A stretch of DNA of 54,155 nucleotides from Desulfobacteraceae bacterium (GCA_024230435.1 JAAERL010000695.1:1-54155), one strand, 5' to 3'; positions 19,760 to 28,779 are shown, counted from the stretch's first letter. The notes: generated by a model from the sequence alone, not told the origin. Translations and numbers: made by a program.

Positions 19760-20434
19760 GTGACATACCCCAAAAAAATCCTCATTGTAGAGGATCACCC
19801 TATCTTTCGATGGGGCTTGAGCGAACTAATCAACCAGGAAAAAGACCTGCTTGTATGCGGTCAAGCCGAGGACAGCTCCCAGGCATGGAAAGCCATTGAT
19901 GACCTGTGCCCGGACCTTATCATCGCCGATATTACCTTACAGGACTCCGATGGTATTGAACTTGTCAAAGAAATCACCTCAAAATTTCATGACCTTCCCG
20001 TTTTAATCCTCTCAATGCATGATGAATTTCTTTACGCCGAGCACGCTTTAAAAGCCGGCGCAAGAGGTTACATCATGAAAGAAGAAGCCATGGAATTGGT
20101 GGTTACAGCCATCCGTCAGGTGCTTGATGGCAAAATCTATCTCAGTGAAAAAGTAAAAGAGCATATTCTGGAAAGCATGACGGAGCGGGCCGCAGATAAA
20201 AACAAAAGCCCAATCAACCGACTCACAGACCGCGAAATGGAGGTTTTCAGATTCATCGGAAAAGGCTTCAGCACACGGGAAATTGCAGACAGGCTGAATT
20301 TAAGCATCAAAACCATTGGTACTTACAGAGAACGCATCAAAGAAAAACTAAACATAAAACATGCCAACGAACTAGTCCGCTGTGCGGTTTATTTCGAAAA
20401 AACCGGTAAAACCGATCAATTTAAAACTCCTTAG
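19760..20434 (+). CDS. NarL/FixJ-type response regulator
   Basis: 224 residues from a GTG start at 19760. Receiver domain about 5-120 (ILIVEDHPIFRWGLSELIN; phospho-acceptor Asp in PDLIIADITLQDSDG; conserved Lys in GYIMKEEA) and LuxR-type helix-turn-helix about 150-212 (LTDREMEVFRFIGKGFSTRE, then IADRLNLSIKTIGTYRERIK). It is 19 bases after the kinase gene and surely its partner. Likely targets include the acyl-CoA ligase just downstream, whose leader has two dyads. Confidence 0.92.
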   Translation: MTYPKKILIVEDHPIFRWGLSELINQEKDLLVCGQAEDSSQAWKAIDDLCPDLIIADITLQDSDGIELVKEITSKFHDLPVLILSMHDEFLYAEHALKAGARGYIMKEEAMELVVTAIRQVLDGKIYLSEKVKEHILESMTERAADKNKSPINRLTDREMEVFRFIGKGFSTREIADRLNLSIKTIGTYRERIKEKLNIKHANELVRCAVYFEKTGKTDQFKTP

Positions 20435-20537
20435 CGTTTTGGAAGATACGCACCATCGGGTATTGCAAAATTAGGCGATTAGCGTCTTTCGCCCTCCTTA
20501 CCTCAAAGCCCTTAAATATCAGAGCATTAACCATAAC

Positions 20538-20610
20538 ATGTAGGCAATTTACCTACATACAGTCATGTTTTTAACCATAGCTTTGCAGGTGGATTCACCT
20601 ACTATAAAAT
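20538..20610 (+). promoter_or_regulatory. two dyads upstream of a TATAAA box
   Basis: ATGTAGG-7nt-CCTACAT (20538-20558) and AGGTG-GATT-CACCT (20587-20600) share a GTAGGt/aCCTAC-like core and lie about 45 bp apart, followed by TATAAA at 20603. They are in the 343-bp gap between the response-regulator gene and the second acyl-CoA ligase and could be its binding sites (inference). A partial match to a family A terminus (TTAGGCGATT) lies at 20471. Nothing else is seen in the gap. Confidence 0.4.
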
Positions 20611-20777
20611 CAGTTAGTTACCGATTGAAAAAAAACTCATTTGGTATACATTGAGGGTGTACTTTAGGGGTAAAGTCGCAAAGGTTACAGGTTCGATTGG
20701 GACATTGCTATATCACCAGGGGATACCCGGAAGTCTGGGCCGGTATCTGCATGGAGCGATACAGAAAAGGAGCTTGC

Positions 20778-22406
20778 ATGGCCGTTGCACACAATATGAA
20801 GGACTATCAGAAAGAATATACTCAATTCCAGTGGCACGTTCCAGAACACTTCAATTTTGCCGGTGATGTAATTGACAAATGGGCACAGGATCCGGGAAAA
20901 CTCGCCATGCTTTGGGTTGACGACAATGGAGCACAAATCCAAAAAAGCTTCGCCCAAATCAGTGAAGCATCCAAACGCCTGGCAAATGTTCTGACCCAAG
21001 ATGGCGTTAAGCGCGGCGATGTCGTCATGGTAATTATGCCGCGCAATATCGAATGGTGGGAAACGTTTACCGCTTGCATTCGCATGGGAGCAGTAATTGC
21101 GCCCGGCACCACTCAACTTACCTCAAAAGATATTGAATTTCGCGCTAACAAAGCACAAGTTACTTGTGTCATTACCAATGAAGACCTTGCTGCCAAATTC
21201 GACGAAGTTGAAAGCAAATGCCCCACTGTAAAAAGTAAAATCATTATTGAAACCACCCGGAAAGGATGGCTGCCCTACTCGGAAGCTGTTCAGAATGCAT
21301 CTGCTGATTTTGCCACCGCCAAGACTAAAAGTGATGAAGACTGCATTGTATATTTCACATCCGGAACAACCGGGTTCCCTAAAATGGCGCTTCACACCCA
21401 TTCTTCATATCCCATTGGCCATCAGGTTACCGGCCGGTATTGGCTCGACCTGAATGAAAACGATTTGCATTGGAATATTAGTGATACCGGCTGGGCCAAG
21501 GCTGCATGGAGCAGCTATTTCGGTCCATGGAATATGGGAGCGGCTCAATTCATTCACCACACGGACCGGTTTGATCCCAAAGTCACCCTGGATATGCTGG
21601 CTAAATATCCCATTACCACCATGTGCGGTGCTCCTACTATCTACCGCATGCTGGTGCTTCAAGACCTTAGCAGTTACACTTTCCCCAATCTGCGCCACTG
21701 CGTAGGGGCAGGTGAACCCTTGAACCCTGAAATTATCGGCGTCTGGGAAAAAGCTACCGATTGCATTATTCGCGATGGATACGGACAAACAGAAACGGTA
21801 TTGTTGTGCGGCAGCTTTCCCTGCATTAAACCGAAATTCGGGTCCATGGGTAAACCGGCGCCGGGCATCGACCTGGCCGTCATTGATGAAAACTGCAATA
21901 AACTGCCGCCGAACACTGAAGGTGATATCGCCATTAAAATTGCACCGGAAAGACCTGTGGGCCTATTTAAAGAGTATTGGAAAGAACCTACAAGGACTGC
22001 ATCCACTTACCGCGGCGACTGGTATATTACCGGCGACAGAGCCTATGTTGACGAAGACGGTTACTTCTGGTTCGTGGGCCGTTCAGATGATGTGATTTTG
22101 ACCTCGGGTTACCGTATCGGTCCGTTTGAAGTTGAAAGTGCGTTGATCGAGCATCCCGCTGTTGCTGAATCTGCTGTTATTTCAAGTCCTGATGAAACAC
22201 GCGGAGAAGTTGTCAAAGCGTTTGTTGTGCTGACTCCCAATTTTTCGCCAAGCGATGATTTAGTCACGCAATTACAAGCCCATGTCAAGAATGTAACCGC
22301 GCCCTACAAATATCCGCGAAAAATCGAATTCGTGGATACATTGCCCAAAACAGTCAGTGGGAAAATTCGCAGAATTGAACTACGCGAAAAGGAGTGGAAT
22401 AATTGA
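20778..22406 (+). CDS. acyl-CoA synthetase (AMP-forming, medium-chain ACSM-like)
   Basis: 542 residues from the ATG at 20778, which has AAGGAG at the right distance; longer frames upstream lack an RBS. Motifs: IVYFTSGTTGFPKMALHTH (P-loop, about 195), IRDGYGQTETVLLCG (about 335), YWFVGRSDDVILTSGYRIGP (about 435) and KTVSGKIRRIELRE (catalytic Lys, about 525). Overall resemblance is to medium-chain acyl-CoA synthetases (ACSM/benzoate-type), a different subfamily from the ligase at 14531. It stands alone between dyads and a strong terminator, so it is probably a single-gene transcript under its own control. Confidence 0.9.
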   Translation: MAVAHNMKDYQKEYTQFQWHVPEHFNFAGDVIDKWAQDPGKLAMLWVDDNGAQIQKSFAQISEASKRLANVLTQDGVKRGDVVMVIMPRNIEWWETFTACIRMGAVIAPGTTQLTSKDIEFRANKAQVTCVITNEDLAAKFDEVESKCPTVKSKIIIETTRKGWLPYSEAVQNASADFATAKTKSDEDCIVYFTSGTTGFPKMALHTHSSYPIGHQVTGRYWLDLNENDLHWNISDTGWAKAAWSSYFGPWNMGAAQFIHHTDRFDPKVTLDMLAKYPITTMCGAPTIYRMLVLQDLSSYTFPNLRHCVGAGEPLNPEIIGVWEKATDCIIRDGYGQTETVLLCGSFPCIKPKFGSMGKPAPGIDLAVIDENCNKLPPNTEGDIAIKIAPERPVGLFKEYWKEPTRTASTYRGDWYITGDRAYVDEDGYFWFVGRSDDVILTSGYRIGPFEVESALIEHPAVAESAVISSPDETRGEVVKAFVVLTPNFSPSDDLVTQLQAHVKNVTAPYKYPRKIEFVDTLPKTVSGKIRRIELREKEWNN

Positions 22407-22505
22407 TAAAGGGGCCAACGATCACATTAATTTAACCACACATGCGCTTTATTAAACCATAATAAGGTGCAAACCCTAGAAGTACAAAGGGTGAATCGAT
22501 ATTAA

Positions 22506-22540
22506 ACAAATGGGAGGGCAACCTCCCATTTGTTTTTTTT
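22506..22540 (+). terminator. rho-independent terminator of the acyl-CoA synthetase gene
   Basis: Perfect 12-bp stem ACAAATGGGAGG / CCTCCCATTTGT with a GCAA tetraloop, followed by a T-run (22534-22540). Located 100 bases after the stop codon. Confidence 0.9.
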
Positions 22541-22588
22541 GTCAAGCTGTGATCTAAAAAAATTAGCATCAGGTTTTTATAATAGTTT

Positions 22589-22730
22589 CCATCGGCGAAA
22601 CAGGAAAATTTGTTCAAGATCAAGGCGTGTGAAAAATTTTACCACCGACGTCTGATTCATATGCCCTGGACTTGATATTGCGAGGATAAAATTTTCGCAC
22701 GCAACGAAGGTATCTGGTAAATTCGCCATT
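22589..22730 (-). repeat. family B fold-back repeat, copy 1
   Basis: Reverse complement matches 43264-43412 over its whole length (for example TTTTATCCTCGCAATATCAAGTCC is shared apart from flanks). The element itself folds back: GCGTGTGAAAAATTTTA pairs with TAAAATTTTCGCACGC, and the outer GGCGAAA... pairs with ...TTCGCC. It lies between the terminator at 22506 and the HD-GYP gene; the rest of that 380-bp gap holds nothing else. Confidence 0.85.
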
Positions 22731-22786
22731 TATGGATGGATACTAGCAAGCCAGAGCTCACTTGAACAATTCAGACGCAGGCGCAC

Positions 22787-24463
22787 TTGAGCATCATGTT
22801 TGTCAACGACTATCAAAATTTACTCGGTATCTTTACCCAGGTGAGCAAGGCCGCGCACACCGGAGAAAACCTGCAGGGCATCCTGCAAACCATTATCACT
22901 CATATCACGGATGCTTTAAATGCAAAGGGCAGCACTATCCTCAGTCTGGACCCGTCCAGCGGCGAACTCGAATTGATAGCCTCTACAGGCTTAAGCGACG
23001 CCTACCTTAAAAAAGAGCCTATCCTAAGCCGTCATGTCTTTTCTGAAATTCACGAAAAGGAGCCTGTGTTTATCCGCAATGTTACCTGCGATAAACGCAT
23101 CCAATACCCTGAAACAGTAAAAGCCGAGGGTATTCAATCGATGCTGGGCTATCCTTTTGATATTGTCGGCGGTCATCGCATGGTCCTGCGAATCTATTTC
23201 GATAGAACCTTTAAACCTGACGATAACAGCCTGGCCTTTCTCCGTGCGCTTGTTGACCAATGCGCCATCGCTGCACGCTATACTTTGCTGCAAAGCCGGT
23301 ATTTCGAAACTTTCCGTCATGTCAGCAAGGCAATCCACACCGACATAAACACTGGTGACATCTTAAATACCATTGTGACTCACATTTCTGAAATTATGGA
23401 GGCCAAAGGCTCCATTTTCTGGATTATCGACACAGCACAGCAGCGTATTGAATCAAAAATCAACTACGGTTTTGCATATGAAAGCCTCTTATCCGTACAG
23501 CATGATACATTGCTGGAACTGTTTCCCCTTGACCAGAACGGCCCGATTTTTATTAAAGACGCCCGCTATGATCAACGCATTCCAAGTTTGGAGCTTTTGG
23601 GAAAAAAACAAGTGGTTACCATCATCGGACTGCCGCTTACTATTGCAGAACCCTATAAAGGTATTCTGGCTGTTTATTTCGGCAGGCAGCGTCCGGTCCT
23701 GCAAAGTGAAATTGATTTTATTGAAGCTTTAGGCGAACAGGGGGCCATCGCCCTTCATAAAGCATTACGCTACGATGAAAACATGCTCTCAACCCTTAGC
23801 CAAACGGTTGAAGGGTTTGCGCTGGCCATCGAGGCAAAAGACACTATCACCCATGGCCATTCCTTAAGAGTGGCCTGCTACGCCAAACGCCTCGCCCAGG
23901 CATTAAAGCTTGATGAAAAGCAAATCGAAACCGTATACCACGCAGGTTTGCTGCACGACATCGGCAAAATCGGAATGGGGGACAGACTTTTAAACCGTTT
24001 AGGTAAATTAACCGAGCGGGAAATGGATATTATGCGCAAACATCCCATAATCGGAGCTAAAATCGTAGCCCCTCTCACCTGTTTAGCAAGCTCAGTGCCC
24101 TTGATTCTCCATCACCACGAGCTTTATGACGGCAGTGGTTACCCGGATGGCCTGAAAAAAAACAGCATCCCGCTTGGAGCCCGCATCCTGACGGTTTGTG
24201 ATGCCTTTGAAACTATGCTCACAGGACGCGTGAACATGCCAAAACTTAATTTGGGCCAAGCCATCAAGCAATTACGCATTTCGGCGGGCATTATGTTCGA
24301 TCCGGAAATTGTCCGCATCTGGATTGAAATTGTAAAAAATGATCCTAAAATCTTAAATCCGCCAGAAGCTCCAGCTCATATTTTGGATAAACTTGTCGAT
24401 ACTTGCGATGACAATTTGAAAAAAAATAAATTTTTTATTCGCTCCTGGTTCCGGTTGCCGTAA
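22787..24463 (+). CDS. GAF-GAF-HD-GYP protein (probable cyclic-di-GMP phosphodiesterase)
   Basis: 558 residues from a TTG at 22787; an ATG three codons later (22796) is as likely, and neither has a strong RBS. Two related GAF modules (about 10-155 and 170-325; both start with a phrase like QVSKAAHTGENLQGILQTII / HVSKAIHTDINTGDILNTIV) precede an HD-GYP domain (about 345-500) with the metal motifs HAGLLHDIGKIG, HHHE and DGSGYPDGLK. All key HD-GYP residues are present, so hydrolysis of c-di-GMP is expected. No membrane segment, hence a cytosolic sensor. It stands as a single gene. Confidence 0.88.
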   Translation: MSIMFVNDYQNLLGIFTQVSKAAHTGENLQGILQTIITHITDALNAKGSTILSLDPSSGELELIASTGLSDAYLKKEPILSRHVFSEIHEKEPVFIRNVTCDKRIQYPETVKAEGIQSMLGYPFDIVGGHRMVLRIYFDRTFKPDDNSLAFLRALVDQCAIAARYTLLQSRYFETFRHVSKAIHTDINTGDILNTIVTHISEIMEAKGSIFWIIDTAQQRIESKINYGFAYESLLSVQHDTLLELFPLDQNGPIFIKDARYDQRIPSLELLGKKQVVTIIGLPLTIAEPYKGILAVYFGRQRPVLQSEIDFIEALGEQGAIALHKALRYDENMLSTLSQTVEGFALAIEAKDTITHGHSLRVACYAKRLAQALKLDEKQIETVYHAGLLHDIGKIGMGDRLLNRLGKLTEREMDIMRKHPIIGAKIVAPLTCLASSVPLILHHHELYDGSGYPDGLKKNSIPLGARILTVCDAFETMLTGRVNMPKLNLGQAIKQLRISAGIMFDPEIVRIWIEIVKNDPKILNPPEAPAHILDKLVDTCDDNLKKNKFFIRSWFRLP

Positions 24464-24530
24464 GGATCTTGGAAGTTTCACCACCACCTGCTGCTGCTGC
24501 TGATATATTGATGAAAAAAACAATCTTTTT

Positions 24531-24706
24531 AGGCAATTGGCGCAAAAAAAATATAGCATTTTACCAGATACCTTATTGAGCTTAGATTTTTTTAGTCTTC
24601 AAGGCATGCCAAAGTTTGCATACTTAACGTATTCGCACCTTTAGCATAACGCATAAGACGGGAAAAAAGACATGCAAGACGGTATATTATTTGACAGATA
24701 TCGCCT
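24531..24706 (+). repeat. family A fold-back repeat, copy 3
   Basis: Termini AGGCAATT (one base off) and ATCGCCT. It has the central block CATGCCAAAGTTTGCATAC followed by CGTATTCGCACCTTTAGC, the subtype also seen at 5251, 36693 and 50369. It occupies most of the gap between the HD-GYP gene and the TetR gene. Confidence 0.9.
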
Positions 24707-24775
24707 TGAAAGGCACAGATTGTAAAAAAAAATTCAAACTCAAGGCCGATCCCGTCAACAATCCCCTCCTGACTC

Positions 24776-24826
24776 TTGACAAATACTAAATTTGATGGTT
24801 ATCTATTTACCTAACGACCGGTCGGT
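24776..24826 (+). promoter_or_regulatory. promoter and TetR-type operator of the second catabolic operon
   Basis: TTGACA (24776-24781), 17 bases, then TTATCT (24799-24804) as a weak -10. It is followed by AACGACCGGTCGGT (24813-24826), a dyad with a perfect 10-bp core CGACCGGTCG, at the expected transcription start. Autorepression by the following TetR is inferred. Confidence 0.6.
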
Positions 24827-24894
24827 ATTTTTGATCTGTAACAGACTCCCGGCTCATGGACGTTTTAAAATATGAAAATAAGGATCCATCTATA

Positions 24895-25503
24895 ATGTCA
24901 TCCATGAAGCAAACCATACGCGACGTCTCTATCAATCTTTTTTACCGTAAGGGCTATTTTGCCACCAGCATCAGCGAAATTGCAGCCGGTTGCGGAATTC
25001 AAAAAGCAAGCATCTACTATCACTATCCGGGCAAGGAAGACATCTTGTTCGGAATTATGCGAAAAACCATGGACGATCTGACGTCTTGTTTAAAAAAGAA
25101 CCTTCAAGGCCTTGATGATATCGAAGGGCGTATGCGAGCTGCGGTCAAAGGCCATGTCAGGTTTCATCTGGAACATCAAAAAGAGACATTTATCGCCAGC
25201 AGCGAGCTGCGCGGTTTATCGGAAGGCAATTACAGCATTATCGTTGCGAAAAGGGATGCATACGAGCGCATTTTGCAAGATCTCATCAGCGAAGGTGCTC
25301 AAAAAGGTGTTTTTGGTAAAAACGACATCAAGATTCTCTCATACGCCATTCTTACCTTGTGCACAGCAGGCGCATCCTGGTTTAAACCCAATGGGCGTCT
25401 TAGCATTGATGAAATTGCATCCATATATGAGGAATTTATTATTAGCGGTCTTAAACCGGGGCTCGAAAAGGCTGCGTTAAGGTCGCAAATTTCAGCTGTT
25501 TAA
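24895..25503 (+). CDS. TetR-family transcriptional regulator
   Basis: 202 residues from the ATG at 24895 (AAGGA upstream); a longer start at 24856 adds 13 residues but has no RBS. N-terminal helix-turn-helix: IRDVSINLFYRKGYFATSIS then EIAAGCGIQKASIYYHYPGK. The C-terminal helical domain (about 60-190) resembles fatty-acid-degradation regulators of the KstR2/FadR-like group. It heads an operon with acyl-CoA dehydrogenase, enoyl-CoA hydratase, HMG-CoA-lyase-like and XRE-cupin genes and has an operator-like dyad at its own promoter. Confidence 0.88.
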   Translation: MSSMKQTIRDVSINLFYRKGYFATSISEIAAGCGIQKASIYYHYPGKEDILFGIMRKTMDDLTSCLKKNLQGLDDIEGRMRAAVKGHVRFHLEHQKETFIASSELRGLSEGNYSIIVAKRDAYERILQDLISEGAQKGVFGKNDIKILSYAILTLCTAGASWFKPNGRLSIDEIASIYEEFIISGLKPGLEKAALRSQISAV

Positions 25504-25521
25504 ACTTATTGTATGAAGCTG

Positions 25522-25538
25522 CTGTTACGCTGTAACAG
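25522..25538 (+). promoter_or_regulatory. inverted repeat between tetR and acyl-CoA dehydrogenase
   Basis: CTGTTAC (25522-25528) and GTAACAG (25532-25538) form a perfect 7-bp dyad with a 3-nt loop, extended by AAGC/GCTT. It lies 20 bases before the dehydrogenase start and could be an operator or an RNA hairpin. Confidence 0.4.
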
Positions 25539-25558
25539 CTTGCCGAAAGGAGGTCAGG

Positions 25559-26707
25559 GTGAATTTTGACTTAACAAAAGAACAAGAAATGATCCGCAGA
25601 GAAGTCAGGCGGTTTGCCGAAAGCGAGATTGCGCCCGTGGCTGCCGAACTCGATGAAAATGAGAAGTTTTCAGTTTCGTTGACCAAAAAAATTGGTGAAA
25701 TCGGTTTGTTTGGCATGTTTGTCCCTGAAAAATACGATGGTCAGGCTATGGACTATCTGTCATATATCATCGCCGTTGAAGAGATCGCCAGAATCGATGG
25801 CAGCCAGGCTGCCACCGTTGCGGCCGGCAACTCTTTAGGGATAGGGCCCCTTTATTACTTTGGCAGTGAAGAGCAAAAAGCAAAATACTTACCGCCACTG
25901 TGCAGAGGAGAAAAATTATGGGGCTTCGGCTTAACTGAACCCACAGCCGGTTCGGATGCCGGAGGAAGCAAAACCACTGCTGTAAAAGACGGCAACGAGT
26001 GGGTCATAAACGGTTCTAAAATTTTCATTACCAACGCATCCTGCGAGATGACCCTGGGTGTTACTGTACAGGCCATTACAGGCGCCCGCGAAAATGGCAA
26101 GCCGGAATATTCCTGTTTTATCGTAGAAGCGGGGACAAAAGGATTTAAAGCTGCAACCATGAAGGGCAAAATGATGTGGCGCTCTTCAAACACCGCTGAA
26201 CTCTATTTCGATGACGTTCGCGTTCCGGCTGAAAACATGATCGGCAAACAAGGAGACGGTTTTCACCAAATGTTGCAGACATTGGACGGCGGAAGGCTTT
26301 CCATCGGCGCCATGGGCTTGGGTGGTGCAACCGGAGCTTACGATTTGGCCCTCAAATACGCTAAATCAAGGGAGCAGTTCGGCCAGCCCATCTCAAAATT
26401 CCAGGCTGTGGCTTTTAAACTGGCCGATAGCGCAATGGAAATTGAATGCGCCCGAAACATACTCTATAAAGCCTGCTGGTTAAGAGATCAAAAACGCCCC
26501 TTTGCCAGGGAAGCCGCCATGGCCAAACTCTACTGCTCCGAACTGATGGGACGCGTTGCCGACCATGCCGTTCAAATACACGGGGGCTATGGATTAATGA
26601 AAGATTATAATGTGGAGCGATTTTATCGTGACCATAAATTATTGGAAATTGGCGAAGGGACATCCGAAGTACAACGAATCGTCATTTCACGTTATATCGG
26701 CTGTTAA
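25559..26707 (+). CDS. acyl-CoA dehydrogenase
   Basis: 382 residues from a GTG start at 25559 with AAGGAGG upstream. Signature blocks: FDLTKEQEMIRREVRRFAES at the N-terminus, WGFGLTEPTAGSDAGG (about 121-136), and the catalytic Glu in LEIGEGTSEVQR (about 366); the residue before it is Gly where Tyr is usual. Next to enoyl-CoA hydratase and an HMG-CoA-lyase-like gene, so the substrate may be a 3-methyl-branched acyl-CoA (inference from context). Not an obvious duplicate of the enzymes at 2445 or 10123. Confidence 0.9.
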   Translation: MNFDLTKEQEMIRREVRRFAESEIAPVAAELDENEKFSVSLTKKIGEIGLFGMFVPEKYDGQAMDYLSYIIAVEEIARIDGSQAATVAAGNSLGIGPLYYFGSEEQKAKYLPPLCRGEKLWGFGLTEPTAGSDAGGSKTTAVKDGNEWVINGSKIFITNASCEMTLGVTVQAITGARENGKPEYSCFIVEAGTKGFKAATMKGKMMWRSSNTAELYFDDVRVPAENMIGKQGDGFHQMLQTLDGGRLSIGAMGLGGATGAYDLALKYAKSREQFGQPISKFQAVAFKLADSAMEIECARNILYKACWLRDQKRPFAREAAMAKLYCSELMGRVADHAVQIHGGYGLMKDYNVERFYRDHKLLEIGEGTSEVQRIVISRYIGC

Positions 26708-26730
26708 CTAAAACCAGGGAGAGTATAATA

Positions 26731-27513
26731 ATGGAAGAAAAGACAATATTATGCCACATTGAAGCAGGTATTGCCACCATCACCCTCAATCGTCCCAAGG
26801 TGATGAACTCTGCAAATTTTCAGCTTTTAAATGAATTTAACGAGCTGCTGGAAAATCTTCGATATGATTCTAGCGTGCGTGTTCTTATTGTCACCGGAGC
26901 AGGCGAAAAAGCATTCTGTGCCGGTGCGGACCTCAAAGAACGCGCCACGCTAAAACCAGAACAGGTTAAATTTTTTATTTTTAGTATTCGAAGACTGTTT
27001 GAAGGTTTGGATAATTTTCCCAAACCCGTCATTGCGGCTGTCAACGGCATTGCCTTAGGCGGCGGCACCGAGTTAGCCCTGGCCGCTGATATCCGCATTG
27101 CCGCTGAAAGCGCCAGCATGGGCTTGACGGAAACACGCCTGGCCATAATCCCTGGAGCCGGGGGCACCCAACGTCTGCCCCGCCTTATTGGTAAAGGCAA
27201 AGCCAAAGAACTAATTTTCACAGGCCGCCGGGTCGATGCCCAGGAAGCGCTTCAAATCGGCTTGGTCAACAAGGTCGTCCCTTTGGATAACCTCATAGGA
27301 GCCTGCCGGGAAATGGCGGCCATGATATCTGAAACCGGACCGATTGCGCTCGAGCAGGCCAAGTACGCCATCAATCGGGGATCGGAGGTTGACCTGGCCA
27401 CCGGCTTGGCCATTGAGTCCAATGCCTATTGGATTTGTATTCCCACTCAAGACCGGCTTGAAGGATTAAAAGCATTTAAGGAAAAAAGAAAACCCGTGTA
27501 TCAAGGAAAATAA
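26731..27513 (+). CDS. enoyl-CoA hydratase/isomerase (crotonase family)
   Basis: 260 residues, the normal crotonase length. Oxyanion-hole motifs: CAGADLKERA (about 69) and ALGGGTELALAADIRIA (about 109-125). The two acid/base glutamates of true hydratases are placed in GLTETRLAIIPGAGGTQRLP (about 131-150), which retains the first Glu and a Pro-Gly-Ala block, so it is likely an active hydratase. It is 23 bases after the dehydrogenase, RBS GGGAG. It should hydrate the enoyl-CoA made by that enzyme. Confidence 0.9.
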   Translation: MEEKTILCHIEAGIATITLNRPKVMNSANFQLLNEFNELLENLRYDSSVRVLIVTGAGEKAFCAGADLKERATLKPEQVKFFIFSIRRLFEGLDNFPKPVIAAVNGIALGGGTELALAADIRIAAESASMGLTETRLAIIPGAGGTQRLPRLIGKGKAKELIFTGRRVDAQEALQIGLVNKVVPLDNLIGACREMAAMISETGPIALEQAKYAINRGSEVDLATGLAIESNAYWICIPTQDRLEGLKAFKEKRKPVYQGK

Positions 27514-27557
27514 AAAATATCACAAGAAAGTGAACTGAAATTAGGAGGTATCTGGTC

Positions 27558-28730
27558 ATGAAAGAATATGATTATTGGAAAATATTCCCGCGTATGCCCA
27601 AAAAAGTTACCATCGGCGACATTACTGTGCGTGATGGTTTTCAACACCTGGAGAAATTTGTTTCCACACGCGCAAAGATTTATTACCTGGAGCAATTGAT
27701 TTTCGCCGGTTGCCGTAACATTGAAGTTACCAACTTTGGAAATCCTTATCTTATGCCCCAATTCAGTGATGCCGAAGAGCTTTTCAAACACCTGCGAAGC
27801 GAGCGCTTCAAAAAACGCTGCGCACGCAAAGGCGTCAACTACAATGACATTGTTTTTACAGCCATAACCATCCGGGAATCTGCCGTGGATACCGCCTGCC
27901 GTATGTATGAACAAGGCATCGGCCCCGACCGTCTTTTGATGATGGTTTCCACGGAAGAAGATCACCATTTTGCAAACTCCGGCTGCACCCTTCCGGAATA
28001 CTGGAAAGAGTGCGAACGCTCCATTAAAAAATGCCATGACGCAGGAATGAAAATGTGCGGTACGGTCAGCACCATTTGGGGAAGTCCCATCGGCGGGGCC
28101 ACAAAATTGGAAGATGCTGTGGAGTTTACCAAACGCTGGCTGGAAATCGGCGCAGATGACATCGAACACGCCGACCATGACGGAAGCGCCTCGGCTGCTG
28201 ATGTTTACCGTTATTTTGCCATGATTTTGGATTCAATTCCCGATCCGTCACTGCACATCGCCCACTTTCATGAAACAAAAAGAGTCGCTTCCGCGTCCAT
28301 TCTGGCTTCTTTGCAAGCCGGGATCTGCCATTTTGAAGCCACCCTGGGCGGATTGGGCGGACAACCGGCCAACTTTTTGGACGACTGCCCCGTGCCCGGA
28401 ACCGGCGAATATTATTACGATGATCCGCGCTATGTGGGATTGATCTGCCTGGAAGATTTACTTGTTCAGGTTGATGAAATGGGTATCGAGCATGGTTATG
28501 ATGTGGACCGTATTCTGAAGTTAGGCCGCCAATTGGAAAAAACCGTTGGACATCGTCTGCGCTCGGAGGCTGCCATCAATGGGCGTACCCTGAAAGAAGG
28601 GCATCCTAAATATGCCCGCCCTGGTCTGAAAAAACGCAAGGAAAAAATGGGTGAAGGAATTAACCAGAACTTGCCCTCCGAGTGGGGACAAAAAGCGGTT
28701 TTGCCTGAGCACTTGCAACCAAAGGATTAG
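27558..28730 (+). CDS. HMG-CoA-lyase-like carbon-carbon lyase (HMGL superfamily)
   Basis: 390 residues with a TIM-barrel of the HMGL/pyruvate-carboxyltransferase family. Family marks: TVRDGFQHLEKFV (metal Asp and catalytic Arg, as RDGLQ in HMG-CoA lyase), GADDIEHADHDGSAS, HIAHFHETKR (metal-binding His pair) and LEDLLVQVDEMGIEHGYDVD near the C-terminus. In HMG-CoA lyases the loop reads GLGGCP with the active-site Cys; here it is GGLGGQPANF, so the Cys is replaced by Gln. A C-terminal extension of about 60 charged residues is also present. It follows enoyl-CoA hydratase in the operon and probably cleaves a 3-hydroxyacyl-CoA or a relative; the reaction is unproven. AGGAGG precedes the ATG. Confidence 0.75.
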   Translation: MKEYDYWKIFPRMPKKVTIGDITVRDGFQHLEKFVSTRAKIYYLEQLIFAGCRNIEVTNFGNPYLMPQFSDAEELFKHLRSERFKKRCARKGVNYNDIVFTAITIRESAVDTACRMYEQGIGPDRLLMMVSTEEDHHFANSGCTLPEYWKECERSIKKCHDAGMKMCGTVSTIWGSPIGGATKLEDAVEFTKRWLEIGADDIEHADHDGSASAADVYRYFAMILDSIPDPSLHIAHFHETKRVASASILASLQAGICHFEATLGGLGGQPANFLDDCPVPGTGEYYYDDPRYVGLICLEDLLVQVDEMGIEHGYDVDRILKLGRQLEKTVGHRLRSEAAINGRTLKEGHPKYARPGLKKRKEKMGEGINQNLPSEWGQKAVLPEHLQPKD

Positions 28731-28752
28731 GCGATACCTGGAAAAATCGCAA

Positions 28753-28779
28753 TGGTGCGCACGTAATTGGTGCGTACCA
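28753..28779 (+). other. intercistronic hairpin
   Basis: TGGTGCGCAC (28753-28762) pairs with GTGCGTACCA (28770-28779) with one G-T pair. It lies between the lyase-like gene and the XRE-cupin gene. Confidence 0.45.
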
